DNA of 64,000 nucleotides, from positions 412-64,411 of the forward strand of contig VZRR01013406.1 of the NCBI GenBank assembly GCA_013398015.1, read 5' to 3'. The notes beneath the pieces were generated by a model. The model was not told the DNA's origin, made no database searches, and saw only the letters and a program-made list of their open reading frames with translations. The DNA is from Oreocharis arfaki (Eukaryota > Chordata > Aves > Passeriformes > Paramythiidae). Position numbers and translations under genes: made by a program. The stretch's first letter is position 1. The number at the start of each line of letters is the position of its first letter. This document shows positions 11,076 to 22,795 of this stretch, one piece after another.

Positions 11076-12577
11076 TGCAACAGAATAGGGTGATGCACCT
11101 GGATTACCGCTGAAGCTGGCCTTGCCCTTTCTGGGATTACTAATTCTGATTCAGTGAATGAAGTCAACGGAAGATCATGGAAAATTTTTCATTGATTTCA
11201 ATATGTTCTCCACACCATTCTGTTCTTCAAACCACCCAGAAAACATGACTCGAAATCTGTGTGTGAGAACAATAAGTGTTAAAGGGGTTTTGAGCAAATC
11301 CCTTTCTGAGCTTTTTCCCCCATTCAGAAATTCTTTTTAATATCCAACACGTTGCAGTGCAAAAACAAGGCCAAAACTGTTTCAAAATAGATAATAAAAT
11401 ATGTCTCTTTTTTTGGCTTTTACAAAGCGAGCCTCACGGAGAAGAGATGAATTGCATGAGAAAGATAAAACATTCAGTTCTCTGTGCTGGTGAGATGTGG
11501 AAATATTTAAAAACAGGACCATTTTCAAGGGGCTCCTTATAAATTTTCATTTTGTTTTGGTCAAGTTTTTTATATATATATATACTTCTCAAAATTTAGA
11601 ATTTTGTTATAATACTTCTTTTCATAAGAACTCATCATAAAATCACTGTATAGCTGAATTTTTTATATTTCTTCTGTGGCTAAACACAAGTGTACAAATA
11701 CAAATGTATATGGTGTATATGGAAGAGAAAATATAATTTTGCTTGTTTCCTCTATGTAGTGTGGAAGTAATATCTGTATACTTATCTATATACTTATTTT
11801 CCACATCTATCTTCCCCACTGAAAAAGCACATACGTGCATACAGGCAGGGACATTAGCAACAGAGGTCAGAAACTTTTTTTCCTTTTTCAATGTCTGTAT
11901 ATATTCAAGACATTCATACATTGATAGATAATTAATTTTTAGGGTTTTTTAAACATACATTTTCATATTCAGTCTTAAGTTTTGTGGAAAAGTAATGTGA
12001 CCCTTTATTTATTCCAATTTTAAATTATCCACAGCATTTAATTGTTTCAGATTGCAAAAACTACTTTCTAATGCTTCTTTTATGTTGCTTGCTGATATCT
12101 AGAAGCTTTATACATTTTTAGGATCGGAAATTATCTAAAGGACTGAAGTGGAGAGGTGGCACTATTTTGAATACATAATTTTAACGATGACTCAATAAAT
12201 TTTAAAAATAGTCTTTACAGGCTATTCTCTGAGACAAAAAAAAAATAGTAAATTACTAAATTTTAGCCATAAAAAGGGAATATATTACTTTAAAAAATGA
12301 TGATTGCTGCCTCATATTTTTAGAGATATATAAATTCACCTTTAGCAAAGTAAATATGTTTTCTAAGAGTTGCTCAATATTAGATAAAATAATGTGTCAG
12401 AAAACATAACTGATCTCTGTATTGCAGCAGCGTGCTGATATACATCATATTTCTTTATTCGTGTTCAGAAACTAATGAAGTAGCAGTAGAATTACTGGAC
12501 AACTTGCCTGAGTGTTTGGCTGAATCGATCTGTGGCTGTTTGGAGAGGTGGATTTATTGATCTTTTTGTCATTTCAG

Positions 12578-12621
12578 CCTCAAAGAACTTCTCAAGATGT
12601 CATTAGGTCTCAGAGTGTCAG
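12578..12621 (+). other. possible 44-nt micro-exon
   Basis: A pyrimidine-rich acceptor (CTTTTTGTCATTTCAG) is followed by 44 nt that are open in two of three frames and end in CAG|GTGAGA, a good donor. There is no recognised peptide and no neighbouring exon. Such acceptor-donor pairs occur by chance in 64 kb, so this is only a candidate. Confidence 0.12.
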
Positions 12622-15198
12622 GTGAGAAACTAGAGCTGACAAAGTGATCTATCTCCTGCCCTCATTTACCTACTCAAATTTTCGAACAGATCAAGAACAA
12701 TATTAAGAAATTGTTGCAGTTTTGGCTTGTATTATTTCAGTTAGCTTCTTAGATAGTTAGTTAGAACTTTAGTATGATTTAATTATTAGTTTATTGCCAT
12801 TACGTACCTAAGTATAAAATGGCAGTAAGCACCTTCATGAACATATAGATACCTTGTCAGTGAATCAACTCAGTATTTCATTTCTCCATTATAAAATTAT
12901 ATTCCAAGTTCTTTTATATCTTCCCTTTCATGAGTTTATTTTGGAGTCAAGTCAGCTTTCCTGTACAGCAAGAGCTCTTTATTTTAAATTTATATATAGT
13001 TCCTTTGATAACTGAGGTGTAGAATGCCTGCTAAACCTAACACATGATGTGTGGTTTAGGTCATGGTCTTGTTGCAAAAAATACTCTTTGAATCATTTTT
13101 GACAGTTTTACAAGCCTTCTTATATCAAAGCCATCAATGAAGCATGCCTCATTAATTGTGTGAACATCTATTGCCCTTCATGTATAAGTTTCAAAGTTAG
13201 AATTCAGGTTTTTCCTTCCTGCAGAAGCATGAAGTTGCTTGTCTTTCTAACAAGTGTTGCTTCAAAGGGAAATGATTCATAGCTTTTCTACAGCTTTCTG
13301 AGCAGATACTTATACATCATTTTAAAAAATGCAAATTACTTACGCAGTTAAGAAGCAAAATTGTGAAAAAATTTGACCATCATTCACCAATTGAAAAAGA
13401 AAAGCTGAACTGCATTCAAAAATGGGCCTTGGAGGTGTATTTATCCTTTCAAGTATAGAGTGTAGGCCTGGCTTTGGAAAGCCAGCCTGAATTTCATCCT
13501 CCTGTGGGGTTAAGACAACGTGGTTGTAGACCCCAGAGTTGAGAAGCCCTGTTAGATCCCACAGTCAAGTCTGGGAAGACAGCAGGAGTAGAATCATTCT
13601 GTGAATGAAGAATCCACCCCACTAAATATTTGAAAGACCTTTACAGTTAGAAAGTCAAAGAGCAAGTTGTCTCAGTAGTGACTGTCAATTATGCTGTTTC
13701 TTAAGAAATAACTTAGAACAGGTAAAAATACAGTATAATATAATGCAATCTAATAGAGTATAAATATAGGTAGGATGAGAAAATTGCAAAAAAGATACTA
13801 TCAGTTTAATCAGGCATTTTTGGAAGATTTGAAATATATAAAACGATAGATTTATCCTGATTTTGAGTAAAATATCCAATAGCATAAACTCAGGGGAGTA
13901 GCTGGTAAGCATCTATCACTTTCTGAATGCAACCAAAACCCTCAAATTCTTTTAAATTAAAGCAAATTGCATAGAAATAGCAAATAGTGACAGCAATAAT
14001 TACTGAATTTCTATATTCATAGAAATCTGGGACTTCATAAATACCAAATAACACCCTAAACCATGTACAGTGTGTGCCAGTTTTCAATAGTTATAAATTC
14101 AATAATTATATCCACTTATCCTTTATTTACCTATCTTTGTCATTATAAATAAACAGAAATGCTGTAAACATATATTAGAGTTGGAAAAATACTGAAAATC
14201 TACCATTTATTTATAATGAGGGAGTTGAACTGATTATACTGCACCCTATGCTTCTTCAGACAGAAACTTCAATTTTTTTTCTTCATGTATTTGAGATAGG
14301 ATGTAACAAAAAATATCTTTGCCTTTCATGAAACTGTATGTACTAAATCCCAGAATTCTTTTCACATCTCAGGTGTGGTTTAATTGAAGCTTCAGGTAAA
14401 AGTGTGAGATAGACATTGTCATCATCAGTGGAAGTAAAAAAAATTTTAAGTCTGGTTGAAAACAGAAATACTATTAGTACTTCTGGATAAATATAAGAAA
14501 ATATATGAGTTGTTTAATGTGAGAGTAAATTAAATAAAGCAGAATCCTAAAACTGTGGGTAACAAAATGTAGGTTAACATGAGATGTAGGGTAAAAGGCA
14601 GCCATTTCTATAAGTTGCCTATTGCTTCTTTTTAATTTGTATAATTTGTTTACTATGATAAATGTAGGATAAAGGTTGAAGACTTCTCCTAACCTTTTAA
14701 AAAATGAGACAGGAGGCTGTGGCCATTAATAGCTATTTCATAACTAAATAACCAATACGAATAACTTTTATGCTGAACATTGACTGGATGGAAGATCTGT
14801 CTTCCTCCATGTTTCCAAAAAGTTTCCAAACTCAAGCAAATAGACATCGAGGTGATGTGCTGAGGAGGGACCTAAAGCCTGCCCCTCAATGTGCTGTTTT
14901 GATCCCTTGGAGATATTGGCATTCCTTTTTTAAGATTTGACTCAAGTAAAAGATGTTGCCTAAAGATGCTACAGGTTTGAATAATCAAAACTGGGAGGGA
15001 TGACATTGAGTGCTGAGACCTTTGATACAATTTTCTCTGGATGGAAGGGACAATCTCTGTCTCTGGGTTCCCTTTGAGAGAAGTTTCTTAGAAAATGGTA
15101 TAACTGGGGCTTGTCCTTTTTTCAGTAATGGAGGCTAATTTCTTATTTAGAGAAGCCTTGAGAAAGTGTTCGTTTTCATCTAGTAAGCAAATTACTTA

Positions 15199-15288
15199 AT
15201 TTTTTTTGTTTGGTTGGTTTTTGGGTTTTTGATTTTTTTGTTTGTTTATTTGTTTGTGTTTTTTTTTTTGTTTTGGTTTTTTTTTTTT
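15199..15288. repeat. T/G-rich low-complexity tract
   Basis: About 90 nt almost entirely T and G, made of TTTG, TTGG and T-runs. It is a slippage-prone simple repeat with no sign of an adjacent retrogene. Confidence 0.9.
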
Positions 15289-18200
15289 AATCAATATTTA
15301 TTTCATTAAGGAACTTTTCCCTTTTGTTTGTACTTAAAGAAAATGGTCACTTGGCAGAAAATAAGCCTACTGACTCACCAGGGAATTGCAGAAAGGATTT
15401 ATGATGTCTGAATCACACACTCTCAGTCAAAAGGTATGAATGTGATTGCAGCTTGTAAAACACCAAGTGAAACTTGGGAAGTAAATGCATATTGAAGGCT
15501 AGTTGAGTCAAAGGCTAGCACTATTAAAAAAAGATATGTTTAATGCTGAATTTTTTTAAGCTTTGAATAGTGTAAATATTTTTTATATCTGTAAAGAATA
15601 TGGTTGTAGTGTCTTACTGATCAAAGAAAGGACTGACATGTAATAGAACACTGTAAGTCAAGAAAACTTTCTGTTAGCGCTATGGAAGCATACTTTAGAA
15701 AATCAAAGCAGTAGTTGTTGATATTGCGCCTTGCTTGACCTCTGGTAACTTCACCTCTCTTACAGAGTGCTCTCTCAGTCTATGAAAAGAGGATTTCTAT
15801 CTATGAAAGAAAGTATTCTTTTCCCCCCATAGATGGCTGCGAGTCTGTTCTGTTTTAATGACAAAGAGAAGTGAGATGAATGATGTTGCACTCACAGTGG
15901 ATGCTGGCTTGTCATTGTCCCAGGGTTTTATTTCAGGCTAAAAAGCAATATTCAAGCAAGGAATGCTTTTAATAAAATGTCCCCATCTTTTACCAAGATG
16001 ATTCAACCTGGGAAACACAGATCGGTGTTGAGAATACAGAGCAAGTATTGCTCTGAACGCTGATTTTTTTCCATCTTTGTCTGATACTTACTTCTGAGTT
16101 TCCAGCTATTGAGCAATACCCAATTTCCAAAGTTATCCTGGCTTACCCCAACATTTTAGCTTGTTTAGTGCATAGAATGGAAGTCTAGAATTGTGTTAAA
16201 TTTGATGGAAGAAACAGATGCTTCTGAGAGAAAATAGTTTTAGCTCCGTCATGAGAAACAGGAAAAATAGAGATGGGCTTACTTTAAATCAGTGGCTCAA
16301 TTTGTATATTTTAAATCTAGGCATGTATTTCAAACACCTACTGGGGTTGGACTGACTCATGAAAAGGCAGGTTAAGTCTATGAATTTAAGAAAGTCCTTG
16401 AATTTGGTCCTTTGGGTGCTTCACGAACTCTTGGTCCATCAAATTCATAATAAAAAACAGGGCAGTATTAAGAGAGAAAGGGATATTCTACATTTAATTA
16501 GAAACCTGAGTTTTCTGAAACTGGATTAGTGGAAAAATAGGAGACAAAGTTATTGATCAGCTAGCAGTAAATGCTTCTATGACTATGTAATGAACACATC
16601 AAAGCTTTAAGCCTGGTCTCTTAAAGATTTCAAGAGTATCTGCAGGTCAGCTTTCAATGACTAATTCAAAGTGAAGGTGCTCAATTGCATATGTATATAT
16701 TAAAATGTATTCAGATGAAAAATACATCTGAACGACAGGGATACTGACATGTTGCAGAAGGGCAAGAAACTAACTCAGAGGAATACTGTATTCTGTGTAA
16801 ATTATTCGTTCGAATGTAGTCAATATGAAATAGTGTTGCAACAGCCAATGTGCCAATATCCCACAAGTCACTGAAGAAATTTTTTATTTGAGGTGGGTAG
16901 TGGCAACTCAATACTTGATTTTGACTGTTTGCATTTACTGAAAAAAAGCAGGTGTTGATCAAAGCTAGCTAGTTCAAGTAAATTTTAGGAAAGGAAAACA
17001 GTTTTCTTTGTGTTTACCTAAAAAAAAAAGTTTTATATTTCTTCTGCAATTACTAAATTGTATCTTGTCATTGAACAGAAAATCAGAAATAAAATGAAGT
17101 AGACTATTGGAAAAAGGATTTAGCAAAACAATTACATTTTTAGCTATTCTCCTCCACGAAGTTATGCATTACACAAATTTGCTGAAGTCCCATGAACCTG
17201 CTTCAAGAGATTAAGCTTTCCTGTAGTTTCCACCACACTAAGAATAACTACACTTTCTATGACAATAATATGCCTAATGCTGCAGCAGATCAGATTGGGA
17301 TTTTTTAATTACTCTTATGACATCCTATACTTTCCAGAAGAGTTGCTCTTCACAACCATTATGCCACGCATTCTCCCTAATTTGGAGGAGATATCCCTCC
17401 ACCATTAAAATGAAATTCACTACTTGACTGAGAATCTGCATTTTGAACTAAAACAGATGGAGTGTGTTCTACCACTCATGAGTGTCTTTCTCCCCCATCT
17501 AGAGTAACATTCAAAGCTTACATGGTGATCATAAGATCATTTGAATGTCCGCATTGATCCCTCTAGCTTGGTAAAGACACTTACGAGAAAGCACTATTAC
17601 TCCGAGTTTCAGTCCTGAACCTGACAGCTTTCCATCTCCTCAGGCCCTACAGAAAGCCAGGATCAGAAATCTGTAAAATATTGTTTCCAGTCTATTGTCC
17701 CTTCTTCAGAGGCAGCAACATCCAGAACATCTGTAATTGGCACAGAACTGACAAAAACAATTAGGAGATCTCAAAACAGTCATCCATTCTTTGATCTGGT
17801 ATAGATCTTGAAGCTGTTTTTTTTGATAAATCAGTATTTGAAAAAATACAAATCTGTCTCGGACGTGTAGGTATGTTTTCCAAAGCTTTCAAGTCTCACA
17901 AGAGACAGATTGTACAGTTGCCTATTTAGACAATCTGATGGAGAAAATTTCACCTTGGCGCCGAGTTCAGCCTCAGGTTTGGCTTGGTTCAGGAGTTCTG
18001 CATGAAAACATTTGATGGACTGGCAACCACTGATATAAGCGGGGACTGCTTTCTGGTCATGGTGGAATCAAGGGAATTTGAGGTTTTCATTACTTTGCAG
18101 AGCCAAGATATTGATTTTCAGATAATGGCAACAGAAGAAATACAGCAATTTATTTTGCTGTACTTTAATTCTTGGCTTTAAAACAAAATGGTTAAATTAT

Positions 18201-19523
18201 ATCAGATCTGAGTAGAAGTTATAAGGCTAATCTATCGTGTATTTTGTTCTCTTTGTTGCATTCTTGATGCCCTGTTTTTCTTATATGTGCTTAGAATACA
18301 AAATACTTACTATTCTCTAGAACTATTTTACTTTTGACTTCCTGAGTTGCTGGAATATTCTCTTCAGCTTTTATTATTTTAGTAGGGCAGACATATTTTA
18401 AAAGATCTCTCCTAATAATATATATTTAATCTGTTAGGACAATGACCTTGACCAACAATGACAGCTTGGATATTCACTGTCTGAGTTGAGTTCTGATGTA
18501 ATCATATTTAAATCTAAGAGATTTTTCTTAGTCTTCTTTTGCTTTAGCTGTATATGATCCTCCTTGTATTTGTAACTATATCTAGTTGATTCAAATTTAT
18601 TATGAAAATGATTTATTTTATCCACAGTAGTTATATGGAAGAGGGAAAGATTATTTAAGGCTGAGCATGCTATATAAAATGTAGGTAGAAAGCACAGGTA
18701 TGCTTTGATCACATAAATATGAAAATAGAGTTTGTGTGTGCCATTGGTATGGGCACATCAGCTTCTTTCTGCCTACCTGGACAATTTAACTATACATCTC
18801 CTCTTTCACTGCAAATTTACAGTCAAAAAGACATTGAAAAAATGACACCATTAAGGATTACATGTTTTATTTCATTATCATCTGAATACCAGAAAGCTGC
18901 TCCTGCAACATCAAGATATATTTAGACATTCTTCTAAATCCATTAATTTCTGCTGTTCTCTTTTAAAGTGACCAGCCTGTAAGAGCATGCAGCAGGTATG
19001 TTCTCATGGGATTCTCTCAGTGTGAATACAGTGGATAGTTTTGAAGCAATAAAGGGATTTAGAGTTTCTGAAGGATTTCTGTACACATTAGACCTACAGT
19101 TTCAGGATGCAAACAATATTCAACCCAAAGACAGAGTACTTCACACTGAAAAAAATGTTCCTGTGTAATTGGTTGACACTTCTCAGTCTCTGAGTTAACC
19201 TAATCTCAATTAAAACTTCCAGCTTTTGGCAATGTGTTCTATTGTGAATAAAATTAATACTAGTCTTAATCTATACTGAAGGAGCTCCCATAGCATTAGC
19301 ATCTGAAAAGTTCTCTTCAACGGCCAGTGTTTATAGAGTAAGGACAAAACATGAATGGGAAAAAAAGAGGGAAAATCCCCTATTTTCCTGATGCAATAGG
19401 AATGGAAAAATTATCAAGGAAAGGACAAGAGTGAAATTAAATCTCTTCAGAAGGGTAAGGGGCTATAAGTGATCTTCAGTCTTCTACACAGGTAAGTCCT
19501 TTCTAGCTGCTCTCTGTGGGTGA

Positions 19524-19557
19524 AATGAGTCAAAGGAGAAGACTCATTTGACTCATT
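19524..19557. promoter_or_regulatory. paired AP-1-like sites in an 11-bp inverted repeat
   Basis: AATGAGTCAAA (19524-19534) and its exact reverse complement TTTGACTCATT (19547-19557) flank a 12-nt spacer. Each arm contains a perfect AP-1/TRE heptamer (TGAGTCA at 19526-19532, TGACTCA at 19549-19555). The sequence is seen directly; enhancer function is inference. Confidence 0.35.
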
Positions 19558-22500
19558 GTGATACAAGACACTGACCACTACAGCTCAGTGTGACCAGATA
19601 CAAAGGTAGTCCATACATAGGTGAGGGATGGTGCCAGCTGTTTCATCAGAGTATGTGAAAAGGCAAGGCTTATCCTTAGAGTACCTTCTGAGCAAAGCAT
19701 ATTGTGTTCCTCTATTGTACAGTGACATGAGATTTCCATTTAATTTAATGACTAAATCAGTGAAACAAAGTTTTCTAAAAATGCAGCAAATTGTCTAATT
19801 TTTTTGTGTGGCTGTAGGTGTTTGGTTTGCTTCTACTGAGATAGAATTGTCAGAATCTTTTTAATAATACCTATAGTGAAATAACACAGAAACCATCAAT
19901 GTGCTGGAAAACTTCAGGACAGAATTTGAAATGCTTCAGTAATCATACCGCATGTCACATACTATTAAAGTATAAAAAGTGGAAAATTTCCGCCTGTGAT
20001 ACATTCTGGAAAAGTCCACAGATTTTGAGGTGAACACAATACTGACCATATCAGAATTTCCAAATTGAGTACAAATCTGTTAATCTACAATGGCTGTGAG
20101 ATGAGCATGTACTCACCACCTCTATTTTATTCATGGAAAAAAACCCAAACCCCACAGTCAGAAAAATTTGCAAGAGGATTGAGATTCCAAAAGACTTGAT
20201 CACAGGATCAGAGATAAAGTTCTTGTGATAGCCATAGTTTTTAGTTTTGATACCAGGAATGAAAACCTGCTTCAGTCTAGGTACTGCAAGCTGTTTGTGA
20301 TGTGATGCGTACTGTATACAGAATGAACCCTCTATACATAGAAAGATTAAAAATTCCTCACAACTCAAAGATAACTTTATATCGCTGAATACTTCAAATT
20401 GACTTGTTTACATGCCATGGTGGACCTCCCTTCCATTAGCTCATTAATTGTAGAGATTTTTAAGTTTTTAGCTCTTGTATATGAATGAAATCACATTAGC
20501 TTCATAACTTGAATGCAAACAAAGTTCCTCACCTGATACTTTGTAATTCCCTTCTCTTTCCTTCTGTAGATTACTTATGAAGAAAAAATTGAACAGTTTT
20601 ATTTACTAAATATGCTCTGGAATTTATACTGGCATTATATCACAGAAACTTTTCTGAATTTAGTCCTCTGACAAGTGAAACACCATGTTTTGTCAGGGTT
20701 AGCTCAAAAGAGAGAGCAAAAGAGAAGCAAGCAAGTGGTCAGTAAAACAAAGAAGAGTACAGATATTATGTCATCAAAAATGAAAATGTTTGCATTAATT
20801 GCTTAACTAACCTGTGTAAATCACACTTTTGCTTTTGGCTGGTGGGTAACAAAACCTCTCAGAAAAGTATTGAATACAAGAGAGAAAAGAGAAAAAGTAG
20901 CCGTTAATGTGTGCTCATATGCTCTCTCGAGTGTAAATTGAACATAGAAATTTAAATACATTCTCTTCTTAGAAACAGATGAGGAAAAGTGGTTGAAAAT
21001 GTTCTAGATATTTTCTGTCCATTATGGCCTATGCCCTTCTTCCTAACCTGCCTTGTTCCTCTACTTAATTCTGTTCTACCTCAATTTGCAACATATAAGC
21101 TTGAAGAAAATAAATATACCAAGGTTGTGATCTCTGGAGGGCTCTCTCTTGGCTAGTTGATTGTCATGCTTTAGGAGTACTAACACTGTTTCCTCCCTCA
21201 ACCCCATTTTTCTCTTTCAGTCAATTCTTGCTTTACCACCACCCAGTGGTATTGAAAGTTAATAAAACTGCAGGATTGATGCTGCAAACATTGGAAACTA
21301 CAATACAGACAGCAGTTTTCAAAGCATATAATAATGGAATAGAGTTCCTTTTAGTTGACCTCTGATGTTTAGATTTTCAGGATAGACTTGGGTTATTTTT
21401 ATCTACAGAAAATGGCATTTCAGAAAATAGTTTTGTATAGTATTTATGAATTGCATTGTCATGTTAGCTGCTTTTTTGTTTTGTGTGTGTGTGTAAATCC
21501 TTCTGATGTTCTTGTTGTTGAAAAGGTTGAGTTGAACTGTAAACTGAAATATTTATGTGAAAATCCCATTAAAATATGCCAAGTCATCTGCAATGCTGGA
21601 GCTCCCGTAGCTGTCCTGGTGTCATTGAGCTGCAACATCACATACTCAAAGACAATGAGGGAAGCTCCCAGGCGTACTCACACACATTCACCCACACAGC
21701 ACTACGGTGAGTCTGAAGTGGCTGCAGAAAGGCAATTCAGGTGAAGTAGCAGAGACCTCCTTCTCTCCTGGGGATTCCCTGGTCCTACCCCACAGGTGGT
21801 CTGAGTGCCACTCTTCATACTTCTTATGAGTGACCCACATACTGCACTGGAAAAATCCTGTCGATGACTGTAGATATGATCCAACAGGAAAGATGAGGCT
21901 CATTAAAATGAAAGCTATCACAGATGCATGAAAGAGAATTAGAAAACAAATACTAGACATATATACCTCACTGTGATTTCATTTTCTCCTTTTCCTCTTT
22001 ACAAAATGCACTGCTCTTCTTTTTTATTTTTTTCTTTGCCTCTTTAGACCCCACTTGGAAAGCAAAAATGAGACATTCTTCTAGTGATTAACTGGCAACC
22101 AGACAAAATTATTGACAAAAGTTTTTGAAAATATCTTCTGGTTTCATACATCTCTGTTCTTGAGATCCAATTTAATATTCCTCAGAAGACCACGTTTTCA
22201 GAATCTTGAACACTTCTTCTCATAAAGAGGCCCAAATATGCCTCTTAGATCATCTCAAGGTGCTTTTATTTGTGCGCAAGAAAATGAAAACATCCAAAAT
22301 CAAAGCGAGAGCAAAGACTAAGCTGTGACTCTCAAAGCTTGCAGCTTGATTGCTACTTCTCTCTGCTCAAGAAAAGAAGCAGAGAAGCATTGGCAGTAAT
22401 TTTTCTAATGCAGGTTTTTTTCATCCTGTGCATCTCTTTCAGGTGTGTTGTTCAGATGCAGATGCAGAATCTGTCTGCCCTTACTATTTGCTTCAGGGGA

Positions 22501-22659
22501 ATTCATGGTGTGGTGTGATTGATTTTCACCACTTTGTATTTTTCTGTCAACACCCCTCCCAGGGTTTTGGTGTGGAGTGATATACTCCAGGCCAGATGTA
22601 ATCTGTTGTATACTGAGCTGAAGTCAGACTTGAGTACATACTGTTGTACTCTGTGCAGT

Positions 22660-22795
22660 CATTTAAATTGTGGGTGAGTCATGAAACCAATTTTTCTTGT
22701 AAAAAACAGGTATTACAATTACTTCATTCAGTAATTTGCTGTTCTGCATCAATAAGCACTTAGATATTCTGAAAGAAGAGAAATAAAATTTGCAA
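22660..22795 (+). mobile_element. probable MIR-type amniote SINE, degraded
   Basis: Blocks in MIR order: GTGGGTGAGTCATGAAACC, then CTTGTAAAAAACAGGTATTA ('catctgtaaaatggggataat' region), ATTACTTCATTC, and the LINE-like tail AATAAGCACTTAGATATTCT, which resembles the 'aagcgctttgagatcctctgatgaaa' tail of amniote MIR1-type elements. Divergence is high and the tRNA-derived head is not visible. Confidence 0.45.

Larger units (their letters stand above)
11076..22659. other. long repeat-poor non-coding region
   Basis: About 11.6 kb with no CR1, LTR or recognised gene. It holds short simple repeats (TA run near 11570, T/G-rich tract 15199-15288), an AP-1-like inverted repeat at 19524-19557, and a 44-nt exon-like segment at 12578-12621. 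Open frames are short and without motifs. Confidence 0.6.

Noticed and set aside
13464..13487. Hairpin CTGGCTTT-GG-AAAGCCAG as a small RNA gene
   Set aside because: The stem is only about 8-10 bp, far too short for a pre-miRNA, with no extended pairing on the flanks.
18982..19008. Possible 27-nt micro-exon ending in CAG|GTATGT
   Set aside because: Two of three frames have stops, the acceptor is weak and it is short enough to be expected by chance.
21388..21744. 118-codon plus-strand open frame
   Set aside because: It contains a GT run encoded as V/C, and a second frame is open on the other strand at the same place. No domain, start context or splice sites were found.
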